NCBI RefSeq assembly: GCF_006715635.1
Contig: NZ_VFNP01000002.1
Location: 1,674,001 to 1,738,000, forward strand
DNA: 64,000 nt
Direction of reading: 5' to 3'
Source: Streptomyces sp. SLBN-118
GTDB lineage: Bacteria; Actinomycetota; Actinomycetes; Streptomycetales; Streptomycetaceae
Part shown: piece by piece, positions 55,006 through 64,000 of the stretch
Layout: each line of letters opens with the position of its first letter
How positions within the stretch are numbered: position 1 is the stretch's first letter
Translations under genes and position numbers: made by a program
The notes under the pieces: generated by a model
The model's database searches: none
The model's input: only the letters and a program-made list of their open reading frames with translations
Told to the model about the DNA's origin: nothing

Positions 55006-56402
55006 CGGGGGGTGCCTTCCACGAGTTCGATCAGGACTTCTTGGATCAGAGCGGTCAGGTCGCCGGGGGTGGCGTGGGGGTTGAGGAGGGTGGCCTTGAG
55101 CCACAGGCGGCCGTCTGCGCGGGCCCGGCCGAGCACGGCGCGGCCCTTGGTGAGCAGGGCGCGGCGGATGGCGGCGGTCTGTTCGTCGCCGGCCGCGGCG
55201 GGCCGGAAGAGCACGGTGGTGAGGGTGGGGTGTTCGTAGAGCTCCAGTTGCGGTTGCTTCTCGATCAGGTCGGCGAGTTGTCCGGCGGCGGCGCAGGTGC
55301 GGTCGACGAGCGCGGCCAGGCCGGTACGGCCGAGTGCCCGGAGGGTGACGGCGATCTTGAGGATGTCGGGGCGGCGGGTGGTGCGCAGGGAGCGGCCGAG
55401 CAGATCGGGCAGGCCGGCCTCGGTGTCGTCGTCGGCGTTGAGATAGTCCGCGCGGACGGCGAGGGGCGCCAGGAGTGTCCGGTCGGGGACGGCGAGCAGG
55501 CCGGCGGCGACCGGCTGCCAGCCCAGCTTGTGCAGGTCGAGGGTGACGGAGTGGGCGCGGTCGAGACCGTTCAGTTTGGTGCGGTGCTGCTCGCTGTACA
55601 GGAGCGGTCCGCCGTAGGCGGCGTCGATGTGGAGTTCGGCGCCGTGGCGGTCGCACAGGTCGGCGATCTCGGGGAGTGGGTCGATCCGCCCGGTGTCGGT
55701 GGTTCCGGCGGTCGCTGCGACGAGGCGGGGGCCGGGCAGATCGGTGAGGGCCTCGTCGAGTGCGGCGAGGTCCAGGACGCCCGCGGGCGAGGGTACGGTC
55801 ACCGGTTCGGGCAGGCCGAGCAGCCAGGCGGCGCGGTGCAGTGAGTGGTGGGCGGCGGCCCCGCAGATCACCTGGAGGGCGCCGTGGCGTTCGCGGGCGA
55901 GGAGCAGGCCGAGCAGGTTGGACTCGGTACCGCCGGTGGTGACCAGGGCGTCCGGGTCCTGATGGCGGGGGTAGACCTCCGCGGCCAGTGCCCGGCTCAC
56001 CAGGGCCTCCAGCTCGGACGCGGCCGGGGCCTGGTCCCAGGAGTCCAGGGACGGGTTGAGGGCGGACGCGGCGAGATCGGCGGCGACGGCGAGTGCGAGG
56101 GGGGAGGTGTGCAGATGGGCTGCGCACAGGGGGTTCGCAGGGTCGGCGGCGCCGTGCGCGAGGGTGCGGACGAGGGTACGCAGGGCCTCGTCCGCGCCGG
56201 TGCCGTGGTCGGGGAGCACGGGCTCGACGGCTTCGCGCACCCGGGCGGCGACGGCCTGCGGGCCGCCGCCCGGGAGCGGGCCGCCGCGGGCCGCCGCGCC
56301 GTCGCCGAGCGCGTCGAGCACGACGGCGAGCAGCGGCCGCAGGGCGTCGGGGCCTGCGGTACCCCCGGCTAGGGCGGGGCGCCCGGGAAGCGGCGTACTC
56401 AT
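55002..56402 (-). CDS. PLP-dependent decarboxylase (lysine/diaminobutyrate, DesA-like)
   Basis: 466 aa group II PLP decarboxylase. Seen: NPSLDSWDQAPAASELEALVSRAL, TTGGTESNLLGLLLARE, AAHHSLHRAAWLLG (His stacking on PLP), ATAGTTDTGRIDPL, HIDAAYGGPLL (Asp), and SVTLDLHKLGWQPVAAGLL with the PLP lysine in DLHK. It would make cadaverine or 1,3-diaminopropane for the hydroxylase encoded 4 bp overlapped downstream. ATG at 56402 has AAGGA 5 nt upstream. I saw no DmdR-type iron box in the 200 bp upstream. Confidence 0.9.
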   Translation of the reverse strand: MSTPLPGRPALAGGTAGPDALRPLLAVVLDALGDGAAARGGPLPGGGPQAVAARVREAVEPVLPDHGTGADEALRTLVRTLAHGAADPANPLCAAHLHTSPLALAVAADLAASALNPSLDSWDQAPAASELEALVSRALAAEVYPRHQDPDALVTTGGTESNLLGLLLARERHGALQVICGAAAHHSLHRAAWLLGLPEPVTVPSPAGVLDLAALDEALTDLPGPRLVAATAGTTDTGRIDPLPEIADLCDRHGAELHIDAAYGGPLLYSEQHRTKLNGLDRAHSVTLDLHKLGWQPVAAGLLAVPDRTLLAPLAVRADYLNADDDTEAGLPDLLGRSLRTTRRPDILKIAVTLRALGRTGLAALVDRTCAAAGQLADLIEKQPQLELYEHPTLTTVLFRPAAAGDEQTAAIRRALLTKGRAVLGRARADGRLWLKATLLNPHATPGDLTALIQEVLIELVEGTPR

Positions 56403-56589
56403 GCGGGTCCTTCGGTGAGCGCGGGGGCGGGGTGCCCGCATTGCTCAACGATCCGGACCCGAAAGGGGTATTGGTGGGGGTATAGGTGGGGTGTGGTGGG
56501 GGTTCCGCTGCGCCGGGGTCTGTTCCCCACCCCGCCACTGCCCGAACTGGTGCTTCGCTCCAGGCCCCCTGTGCGGCCTTCGGTCGCAT

Positions 56590-56634
56590 GGCCTCAAACG
56601 CCGGCGGGCTGAAATTGCCGCCGGCGCTCGAGGC
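56590..56634. repeat. Palindromic Streptomyces intergenic repeat
   Basis: GCCTCAAACGCCGGCGG (from 56591) faces CCGCCGGCG-CTCGAGGC (to about 56634) with a short AT loop, a near-perfect long hairpin. It shares CCTTCGG, CCTCAAACGCCGG and GGCTGAAAT with the region at 34670-34710. It lies between the end of pepN and the start of the decarboxylase and may stop pepN transcription. Confidence 0.6.
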
Positions 56635-56662
56635 GCGGGAGGTCCGAAGCGCAGCCCCCGCC

Positions 56663-59152
56663 CTAGCCCGCGCGCACCGACAGCGCGCGGCGGAGGTCGT
56701 CCAGTTGGTCGACCAGTTTGCGGCGCAGCGCCGGGAGCATGTCCGTGTTGCGCAGGCACTCCTCGCCCAGGGTCAGCGCCTCCTCGTCCACCGCGTGGAG
56801 CGGGAAGGCGTAGCGGCCGGCGGCCTCCGCGATGGCGGGGCCGCGGCGGGCGGCGAGGGCAACCGAGTCCTGGTAGTAGCGGGCGACGTACTCCCGTACC
56901 AGATCGGCCTGTTCGGGCTGCCAGAAGCCCTGAGCCGTGGCGGTGAAGAGGTAGTTGGACAGCGTGTCGGTGGTGAACAGGCGCTGCCAGGCCGCCGTCT
57001 TCGCCTCGGCAGTGGGCAGCGCGGCGCGGCAACGGGCCGCGCCTTCCTGGCCGGTGGCGCTGGGGTCGCGGTCCAGCTCGGCCGCGATCGCCGCGTCGTC
57101 GGTCGCGCCGAGGACTGCGAGGCGATAGAAGATCCGCCAGCGCAGCTCCGGGTCCAGTTCGGGGCCGCCGGGGACGCTGCCGTCGCCGATCCACTCCTGG
57201 AGCGTCTCGGGCTGCGCGGCCGCGTCGATGAAGTGGCGTACTGCGGTCAGCCGGAGGCCGGGTTCGCTGCCGTCCTCGGTGCGACGCAGCAGATCGCGGC
57301 AGATGCCCCGGATCACGCCGAGCGCGGCGGGCCGCTCCTCGGCGGGGAGGTAGCGGTCGGCGAGCTGGATCGCGGCGAAGGCGAGGACGCCTTGGACGAC
57401 CGCGAGGTCCGTTTCGCGCGGGAGGTGGGCGCGGGCGGCCTCCAGGTAGGCGGCGGGGGCGAGTTCGCCGTCGCGGACCATGTCGCGGGCGGCGTTCCAG
57501 ACGACGGTGCGGGTCAGCGGGTCGGGGATGCCGGAGAGGGAGCGTACGGCCGTGTTCCAGGAGGTGGCGTCGAGACGGACCTTGGCGTAACTGGTGTCGC
57601 CGTCGTTGAGGACGACGAGGGCCGGGCGGCGGCCGGGGTGGGGGCCGCTCCCGTTCTGCGGGATGTCCAGTTCGAGGCGATCGCGCAGGACGAGCCGGCC
57701 GGGGTCCACGGGGTCGGTGTCGTACGCGCCGACGGCGATGCGGTGCGGGCGGCTGCCGTCGCGGGCGACCGTGAGCGACCAGGTGCCCTGGGACTCGGAG
57801 ACGGTCGGGGTGAGCGTGTCGACGCCGGTCGTACGCAGCCAGGACTCGGCCCAGCCGTGCACGTCGCGGTCTGTGGCGCCCGCCAGCGAGTCGATGAAGT
57901 CGGCGAGGGTGGCATTGGCGAACTTGTGCCGGGCGAAGTGGGTGTTGATGCCTGCCAGGAAGTCCTTCTCGCCCAGCCAGGTCACCAGCTGGCGCAGGGC
58001 GGAGGCGCCCTTGGCATAGGAGATGCCGTCGAAGTTGAGCATGGCGGACGCGGTGTCGGGGACGGCGTCCGGGTCGGGGGCGACGGGGTGGGTGGAGGGC
58101 CGCTGGTCTGCGTCGTAACCCCAGGACTTGCGGCCTATGCCGAAGTCGACCCAGGTGTCGGTGAAGCGGGTGGTCTCGGTGAGGGTCTGGTAGCCCATGT
58201 ATTCGGCGAAGGACTCATTCAGCCAGATGTCGTCCCACCACCGGAGTGTGACGAGATCGCCGAACCACATGTGGGCCATCTCGTGGGCGATGACCATGGC
58301 GCGGGTCTGCCGCTCGGTGTCGGTGACGGCGGAGCGGTAGACGAACTCGTCACGGAAGGTGACGAGGCCCGGGTTCTCCATCGCACCGGCGTTGAACTCG
58401 GGCACGAAGGCCTGGTCGTAGGAGTCGAAGGGGTAGGGCTCCTCGAACTTCTCGTGGTACCGGTCGTAGCACTGTCGGGTGATCTCGAGGATCTCGTCGG
58501 CGTCCGCGTCCAGGTACGGGGCGAGCGAGCGGCGGCAGTGCAGGCCGAAGGGCAGTCCGGCGTGCTCGGTGCGTACGGAGTACCAGGGGCCCGCGGCCAC
58601 GGCCACGAAGTAGGTGGCGAGCGGCTGGGTGGGGGCGCAGGTCCACTTGCCGTCGCCCTGGTGGGTAGCGACGCCGTTGCCGAGGACGGTCCAGCCCTCG
58701 GGGGCGGTGACGGAGAGCTCGAAGACGGCCTTGAGGTCGGGCTGGTCGAAGGCGGCGAAGACGCGCTGGACGTCCTCCATGAACAGCTGGGTGTAGAGGT
58801 AGACCGCGCCGTCGGTGGGGTCGGTGAAGCGGTGCATGCCCTCGCCGGTGCGGGAGTAGCGCATCTGGGCATCGACGTGCAGCTCGTGCTCCCCGGCGCT
58901 CAGGCCGGTGAGCGCGAGCCGGTTCTCGAGGAGTGACTCGGGGTCTACGGGCTGTCCGTCGAGGGTGACGGAGCGCAGGACGGCGGGCTTGAGCTCGACG
59001 AAGGTGTCCCCGGTGGCGCGGGCCGTGAAGTGGATGACGGTCCGGGAGTCGAAGGTCTCTTCCCCGCCGGTGAGATCGAGGTCGATCGTGTACCGGTGGA
59101 CGTCGAGGAGCTGGGCTCGGGTCTGCGCTTCGTCGCGCGTCAGTACGGGCAT
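56663..59152 (-). CDS. pepN: Aminopeptidase N
   Basis: 829 aa M1 zinc metallopeptidase. The exopeptidase motif GAMENPG (near residue 245) and zinc motif HEMAHMWFGDLV with the third ligand Glu in WLNESFAEYMGYQ are intact. An N-terminal beta domain and a C-terminal ERAP1-like helical domain complete the usual architecture. Cytoplasmic; removes N-terminal residues from peptides. ATG at 59152 gives the normal MPVLTRDEAQTRA start, with only a weak ribosome site. Monocistronic. Confidence 0.95.
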   Translation of the reverse strand: MPVLTRDEAQTRAQLLDVHRYTIDLDLTGGEETFDSRTVIHFTARATGDTFVELKPAVLRSVTLDGQPVDPESLLENRLALTGLSAGEHELHVDAQMRYSRTGEGMHRFTDPTDGAVYLYTQLFMEDVQRVFAAFDQPDLKAVFELSVTAPEGWTVLGNGVATHQGDGKWTCAPTQPLATYFVAVAAGPWYSVRTEHAGLPFGLHCRRSLAPYLDADADEILEITRQCYDRYHEKFEEPYPFDSYDQAFVPEFNAGAMENPGLVTFRDEFVYRSAVTDTERQTRAMVIAHEMAHMWFGDLVTLRWWDDIWLNESFAEYMGYQTLTETTRFTDTWVDFGIGRKSWGYDADQRPSTHPVAPDPDAVPDTASAMLNFDGISYAKGASALRQLVTWLGEKDFLAGINTHFARHKFANATLADFIDSLAGATDRDVHGWAESWLRTTGVDTLTPTVSESQGTWSLTVARDGSRPHRIAVGAYDTDPVDPGRLVLRDRLELDIPQNGSGPHPGRRPALVVLNDGDTSYAKVRLDATSWNTAVRSLSGIPDPLTRTVVWNAARDMVRDGELAPAAYLEAARAHLPRETDLAVVQGVLAFAAIQLADRYLPAEERPAALGVIRGICRDLLRRTEDGSEPGLRLTAVRHFIDAAAQPETLQEWIGDGSVPGGPELDPELRWRIFYRLAVLGATDDAAIAAELDRDPSATGQEGAARCRAALPTAEAKTAAWQRLFTTDTLSNYLFTATAQGFWQPEQADLVREYVARYYQDSVALAARRGPAIAEAAGRYAFPLHAVDEEALTLGEECLRNTDMLPALRRKLVDQLDDLRRALSVRAG

Positions 59153-59339
59153 GGGGCCATGCTGCCTGATGGGGGCCGTCCCGCACACGGGGTATCGGGT
59201 TCGCTGTCAGCGCACGGGACGGCTGGGACTGAGGAGTCGGACGCGTGGGCGGACGGGTCGCGCTGCTCAGCCCGTACATACGCCACCAGGCCGACGAGGG
59301 GGCTGCCTGTTGGCACGCGGCGCGACGCACGGGGCCGTG

Positions 59340-59748
59340 CACCGGCAGCGCCCACGCCATGGAAGCCGACCGCGGAACTCCTCGTACGGCAGCGCATGGT
59401 GCCAGGCCGCGTCCGCCCTTGGCAGGCGCGTACGGCCTGTTCCCGATCGGTCGTCAGCTCCATGCGCCGGTTGGCGTCGTCCCAGTTGCAGCGGACCAGG
59501 ATGCGGGAGTCGAACAGCCAGAAGTCGAAGTCCGGCAGGCCAAGCCGGACCGCGTCCGACCGGAGCATGTATCGGATGTCCTCGCCCGCGGCCAGGTTGT
59601 CCGGGGTGGTGGCCAATAGTGCGCAAGAACCTCGGGGCCGGTGACGGTGCAGCCCTGCAGGGAACTCGCCGGCCTCGGTGGCCTCGTACAGGGTGGGGCA
59701 TTCGCCGGTCTTGGAGTTGGTGCCGAGCATCCGCAGCCTGCGGGCCAT
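59340..59748 (-). pseudogene. Fused, frameshifted remnants of two genes (MARRLRMLG protein and DUF6879)
   Basis: From 59748 the frame opens MARRLRMLGTNSKTGECPTLYE, the start of a ~65-aa Streptomyces protein, but after about 40 residues it runs into DUF6879 sequence: EDIRYMLRSDAVRLGLPDFD, FWLFDSRILVRCNWDDANRR. Near 59415 the frame shifts; the true continuation (AWHHALPYEEF) is in another frame. In intact loci these two proteins and an XRE regulator are separate neighbours. This looks like deletion plus frameshift. The stretch 59153-59340 shows no supportable gene. Confidence 0.65.
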
Positions 59749-59775
59749 GCAGGTTCGATCAGGGACCTCGGAGGC

Positions 59776-60117
59776 TTACTCCCCCGGGCCTCCTTCGCCG
59801 TTGAGAGGCCCATCCGCGATCCGCTCATGGTGGCGGATCACCTCGGCGATGATGAAGTTCAGCAGTTTCTCCGCGAAGGCGGGGTCCAGCTTCGCGTTCT
59901 CGGCGAGCTGTCTCAGCCGCTCGATCTGGCGGGACTCACGCTCCGGGTCGGCCGGCGGCAGATGGTGCTGGGCCTTGAGGTGGCCGACCTGCTGAGTGCA
60001 TTTGAAGCGCTCGGCGAGCATGTGGACGACCGCCGCGTCGATGTTGTCGATGCTCTCGCGCAGCCGGTTCAGTTCGGCGCGTACGCCCTCGTCGATGTCC
60101 CTCGTGGTCATGGTCAT
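59776..60117 (-). CDS. Chorismate mutase
   Basis: 113 aa all-helical AroQ-class chorismate mutase, converting chorismate to prephenate for Phe/Tyr synthesis. Pattern: ELNRLRESIDNIDAAVVHMLAERFKCTQQVGHLKA (Arg and Lys of the active site), PERESRQIERLRQLA and AFAEKLLNFIIAEVIRHHERI. No signal peptide, so cytoplasmic. ATG at 60117. Stand-alone gene, as usual in Streptomyces. Confidence 0.94.
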   Translation of the reverse strand: MTMTTRDIDEGVRAELNRLRESIDNIDAAVVHMLAERFKCTQQVGHLKAQHHLPPADPERESRQIERLRQLAENAKLDPAFAEKLLNFIIAEVIRHHERIADGPLNGEGGPGE

Positions 60118-60178
60118 CGAGCTTACGTCGCCCGGCGTGGGCCGATCACGTGGCGATCACCTGGTGGTCACCCCATGA

Positions 60179-61057
60179 TCAGGTGGTGATCGTCGGCGGG
60201 TGCTCGGGGTCCGGGATCTGGTTGCTCCAGCCGCCGGGGACGGTGCGGCCCTGCTGCTCGCGGAAGCGGATGGGCGCGATGCCGACGCGGCGGGTGAAGA
60301 GGCGGGAGAAGTACGCCGGGTCCTCGTAGCCGACCCGTCGGGCGATCGCGGCGACCGGGAGTTCGGTGGCGGCGAGGAGTTCCTTGGCCCGGCCGAGGCG
60401 GATGCCGAGGAGGTAGTCCTTGGGGCTGCATCCCGCGCCGCGGCGCACGGCGGTGCGCAGTTCGGCGGGGGTCATTCCGTGCCGGGCGGCGTGCTCGGCG
60501 ACGGAGAGCGGCCGGAAGGCGTCGCGGGCCAGCGCGGTGAGCACCGGATCGCCCTCGGCGGTGGTGTCGGCGCGGGCGCGGCGCAGGGCCACGAGCAGTT
60601 CGTGGACGGCGGCGCCGGTCTCGACCTCCAGGAGGGGGTTGCCGCGGCGCGCGGCCCGGGCGATGCGGCCGACGGCGGCACGGGCGCCCGCGGTGTCGCA
60701 GAGGGGGACGACGGGCCGGTCGGGCTCTATGTAGCCCAGTTCGGTGTAGGTGGCCGTGGCGGGCCCGGTGAAGTCGACGAAGCTCTCGTCCCAGCCGCCG
60801 ACCGGATCGGGGCCGTAGTGGTGCGGGACGCCGGGGGTGAGCCAGAGCAGCGCGGGCGCTGTGATGGTAGTGCGCCGCCCGTCGGGGGCGCGGAACCAGC
60901 CGCTGCCCGCGCTGATCACGACGGCGACGTGATGGTCCAGGGTGCGGGGTCCGACGGTGGGCAGGACGCCGTGCTGGAGGCCGACGCCGAGGCACGCCAG
61001 GCCGAGGCGGTGATGGACGGGGCTCGGGGTGAAGTAGCGCATCCAGGTGTGGTACAT
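60179..61057 (-). CDS. AraC family transcriptional regulator
   Basis: 292 aa. Residues 20-150 form a cupin-like sugar-sensing domain (WFRAPDGRRTTITAPALLWLTPGVPHHYGP). Residues 190-290 hold two helix-turn-helices: GMTPAELRTAVRRGAGCSPKDYLLGIRL and LPVAAIARRVGYEDPAYFSRLFTRRVG, the AraC/XylS signature. ATG at 61057 with a GGGGAAGGGG about 10 nt upstream. It is divergent from the GH35 beta-galactosidase (132 bp apart) and probably activates it in response to a sugar. Confidence 0.92.
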   Translation of the reverse strand: MYHTWMRYFTPSPVHHRLGLACLGVGLQHGVLPTVGPRTLDHHVAVVISAGSGWFRAPDGRRTTITAPALLWLTPGVPHHYGPDPVGGWDESFVDFTGPATATYTELGYIEPDRPVVPLCDTAGARAAVGRIARAARRGNPLLEVETGAAVHELLVALRRARADTTAEGDPVLTALARDAFRPLSVAEHAARHGMTPAELRTAVRRGAGCSPKDYLLGIRLGRAKELLAATELPVAAIARRVGYEDPAYFSRLFTRRVGIAPIRFREQQGRTVPGGWSNQIPDPEHPPTITT

Positions 61058-61189
61058 CCGCTTGCCGCCCCTTCCCCGGGCTCCGGGTGCCTGCGTTGCG
61101 TCCAAACAGCGCCGATCTTTGTCCATGGACCGGCTCGCCGCCAGGGGGCGATGGTTGGTCGCGGTACGGGACCAGGTGAGGGGCGATAC

Positions 61190-62929
61190 ATGGCTGAGTT
61201 CACGGTGGGTGATACGGACTTCCTGATGGACGGGCGGCCCGTGCGGCTGTTGTCGGGCGCGCTGCACTACTTCCGGGTGCACGAGGAGCAGTGGGACCAC
61301 CGGCTGGCGATGCTGCGGGCCATGGGTCTCAACTGCGTCGAGACATACGTCCCCTGGAACCTTCACGAGCCGGAGCCCGGCCGGTACGCCGACGCGGACG
61401 CGCTGGGCCGGTTCCTGGACGCCGCGCACCGGGCGGGGCTGTGGGCGATCGTGCGGCCGGGTCCGTACATCTGTGCCGAGTGGGAGAACGGCGGGCTGCC
61501 GCACTGGCTGACCGGGAGGCTCGGACGGCGTGTGCGTACCGAGGACGCCGAGTATCTGGGGCATGTGGAGCGCTGGTTCACCCGGCTCCTGCCGCAGGTC
61601 GTGGAGCGGCAGATCACGCTGGGCGGCCCGGTGATCATGGTGCAGGTCGAGAACGAGTACGGCAGCTACGGCACCGACCAGAGCTATCTGCGCCATCTCG
61701 TGGACCTGCTGGGGGGCTGCGGGGTGAGTGTGCCGCTGTGCACGTCCGACGGGCCCGAGGACCATATGCTCACCGGTGGCTCGATGCCGGGTGTGCTCGC
61801 GACGGTGAACTTCGGGTCCGGGGCCCGGGAGGCCTTCGGCACACTGCGCCGCCACCGGCCGGCCGGTCCGCTGATGTGCATGGAGTTCTGGTGCGGCTGG
61901 TTCGATCACTGGGGCGAGGACCATGTCGAACGCAGGCCCGCGGACACGGCGGCCGCGCTGCGGGAGATCCTCGACGCGGGCGCGTCGGTCAATGTGTACA
62001 TGGCGCACGGCGGAACGAACTTCGCGGGCTGGGCGGGGGCGAACCGTACGGGCGATCTCCAGGATCTCGAACTGGAGCCGACCGTCACCTCCTACGACTA
62101 CGACGCGCCGATCGACGAGGCCGGGCGTCCTACGGAGAAGTTCTTCAGGCTCCGGGAGATCCTTGCGCGCCATCACGACGGGCCGCTGCCCGAACTGCCG
62201 CCCGAGCCCGCCGTCCTGGGCGCGCGGCTGCGGGCGGACCTGCGCGGGTGGGCGCCGCTCGCTGATGTGCTGGAGGCGCTCGGCGACGACGAGGTGGAGG
62301 CTCCCGTGCCGCCCACGTTCGAGGAACTGGGCGTGGACCGCGGTCTGGTCCGCTACCGGGTGGCTGTTCCGGGCCCGCGCCGGCCGAATCCGCTGAGCGT
62401 CGCGGGCCTGCGGGACCGGGCCGTCGTGTACGTCGACGGGGTCGCGGCGGGCGTACTGAGCGGCGAGTACGAGGCCCTCGCGGAGCCGGTGGCCGGGCCC
62501 GCGTCGGTCGAGCTGTGGGTGGAGTCGCTGGGTCGGGTCAACTACGGGCCGCGGACGGGAGAATCCAAGGGCATCACGGGCGGGGTGCTGCACGAGAGGC
62601 AGTATCTGCACGGTGTACGTGCGCGGGGGCTGCGGCTGGCCGCGTTCGAGCCGGCGGCGGTGGAGAAGGTGCCCTTCCGGGCGCCCGAGGGCGGGGCGGC
62701 GGGCCTGTACCGGGGCTCGTTCGAGGCGGCCGCGGCGGGGGATGCGCGGCTTGAACTCCCCGGCTGGACGCGGGGGTTCGTGTGGGTGAACGGCTTCTGC
62801 CTGGGGCGGTACTGGGCGGTGGGCCCCCAGCGGTCGCTCTTCGTGCCGGGGCCGGTGGTGCGGGAGGGTGACAACGAGGTCTGGGTGCTGGAGGTGGAGG
62901 GGGCGGGAGGTTCGTTGTGGCTGGGCTGA
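61190..62929 (+). CDS. GH35 beta-galactosidase
   Basis: 579 aa. TIM barrel of glycoside hydrolase family 35: LSGALHYFRVHEEQWDHRL, GLNCVETYVPWNLHEPEPG, IVRPGPYICAEWENGGLPHWL, acid/base Glu in VQVENEYGSYG, nucleophile Glu in MCMEFWCGWFDHWGE, and NVYMAHGGTNFAGWAGAN. After residue 400 come the beta-sandwich domains, ending FVWVNGFCLGRYWAVGPQ. No signal peptide, so it acts on imported galactosides. ATG at 61190 has AGGTGAGGGG. Likely controlled by the divergent AraC regulator. Confidence 0.94.
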   Translation: MAEFTVGDTDFLMDGRPVRLLSGALHYFRVHEEQWDHRLAMLRAMGLNCVETYVPWNLHEPEPGRYADADALGRFLDAAHRAGLWAIVRPGPYICAEWENGGLPHWLTGRLGRRVRTEDAEYLGHVERWFTRLLPQVVERQITLGGPVIMVQVENEYGSYGTDQSYLRHLVDLLGGCGVSVPLCTSDGPEDHMLTGGSMPGVLATVNFGSGAREAFGTLRRHRPAGPLMCMEFWCGWFDHWGEDHVERRPADTAAALREILDAGASVNVYMAHGGTNFAGWAGANRTGDLQDLELEPTVTSYDYDAPIDEAGRPTEKFFRLREILARHHDGPLPELPPEPAVLGARLRADLRGWAPLADVLEALGDDEVEAPVPPTFEELGVDRGLVRYRVAVPGPRRPNPLSVAGLRDRAVVYVDGVAAGVLSGEYEALAEPVAGPASVELWVESLGRVNYGPRTGESKGITGGVLHERQYLHGVRARGLRLAAFEPAAVEKVPFRAPEGGAAGLYRGSFEAAAAGDARLELPGWTRGFVWVNGFCLGRYWAVGPQRSLFVPGPVVREGDNEVWVLEVEGAGGSLWLG

Positions 62930-62967
62930 TTCCTCACCGTGAAGGGGCAGGTCAGCCTGTGGAGGAC

Positions 62968-62997
62968 CAGGTGCCGGACCAGTGCGCCCGGCACCTG
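62968..62997. terminator. Terminator between beta-galactosidase and trypsin genes
   Basis: Perfect 10-bp arms CAGGTGCCGG (62968-62977) and CCGGCACCTG (62988-62997) with a 10-nt loop, located between the two convergent stops (62929 and 63013). Further outer pairing with GGGGCAGG is possible. Confidence 0.75.
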
Positions 62998-63012
62998 CCC
63001 CACTCTCACCTA

Positions 63013-63930
<918 letters not shown>

Positions 63931-64000
63931 TCACGGGCGGGGATTCGCCCCGGCCTGCCCGTAGAGTTGAAAGCGGCCGACCGTGGTGCATGGGGGGTAC

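Noticed and set aside
55006..56589. Very long minus-strand frame reading from 56589 through the decarboxylase region into the hydroxylase
   Set aside because: The front part is an arginine/proline-rich shadow of the decarboxylase; the true hydroxylase starts at 55005.
63960..64000. Possible gene start near the right edge (GTGGTGCATGGGGGG)
   Set aside because: Too few codons are present to judge coding potential or family.

Overview
The window is about 64 kb of very GC-rich DNA from the core chromosome of an actinomycete, almost certainly a Streptomyces. The grounds are codon use with G/C at third positions, many GTG starts, a chaplin, DUF397/DUF6879/SPW_0924-type proteins, a Streptomyces trypsin, and the conserved order uvrB ... 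coaE, rpsA, polA, liv transporter, ANTAR regulator, pyk. I saw no prophage, insertion sequence or CRISPR array; the only mobile-like gene is a free-standing LAGLIDADG-type protein beside tRNA-Leu.

Layout. 1-4.3 kb: end of an MBL-fold hydrolase, then a minus-strand tellurium-resistance-type block (TerC behind a probable Mn2+ riboswitch, a TerD/degenerate-ATPase fusion, a second TerD). 4.3-12.6 kb: uvrB, an MHYT sensor, an alkyl-DNA repair methyltransferase, then MFS transporter, psuG and a PfkB kinase (probable pseudouridine salvage), facing a uridine-kinase-like gene and a secreted cupin. 12.7-13.8 kb: two tandem minus-strand RNAs that fold as circularly permuted tRNA mimics, best read as bacterial Y RNAs (YrlA type), downstream of a Streptomyces-conserved gene of unknown function. 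13.9-17.2 kb: chaplin, amidohydrolase, DUF397 gene and several gene remnants. 17.2-22.5 kb: SWIM-finger protein coupled to a SNF2 helicase, and a slipin. 22.6-31.7 kb: small proteins, TPR protein, coaE, PAC2 protein, rpsA, methyltransferase, hrpB, DUF3068 and SPW_0924 proteins. 31.8-41.7 kb: lytic transglycosylase, DUF4184 protein, polA divergent from a YdeP-like molybdoenzyme, a thioesterase and two exported proteins.

41.8-50.8 kb: complete branched-chain amino-acid ABC transporter livKHMGF, an ANTAR response regulator, tRNA-Leu(CAA), the homing-endonuclease-like gene and pyk. 50.9-64 kb: SIMPL protein, Tat-exported 5'-nucleotidase, an orphan desA/desB-like siderophore pair, aminopeptidase N, a decayed DUF6879 locus, chorismate mutase, an AraC regulator divergent from a GH35 beta-galactosidase, and a secreted trypsin.

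The most noteworthy item is the tandem permuted tRNA-like RNA pair at 12.74-13.02 kb. All folds and family names here come from reading the sequence by eye; no database search was run.
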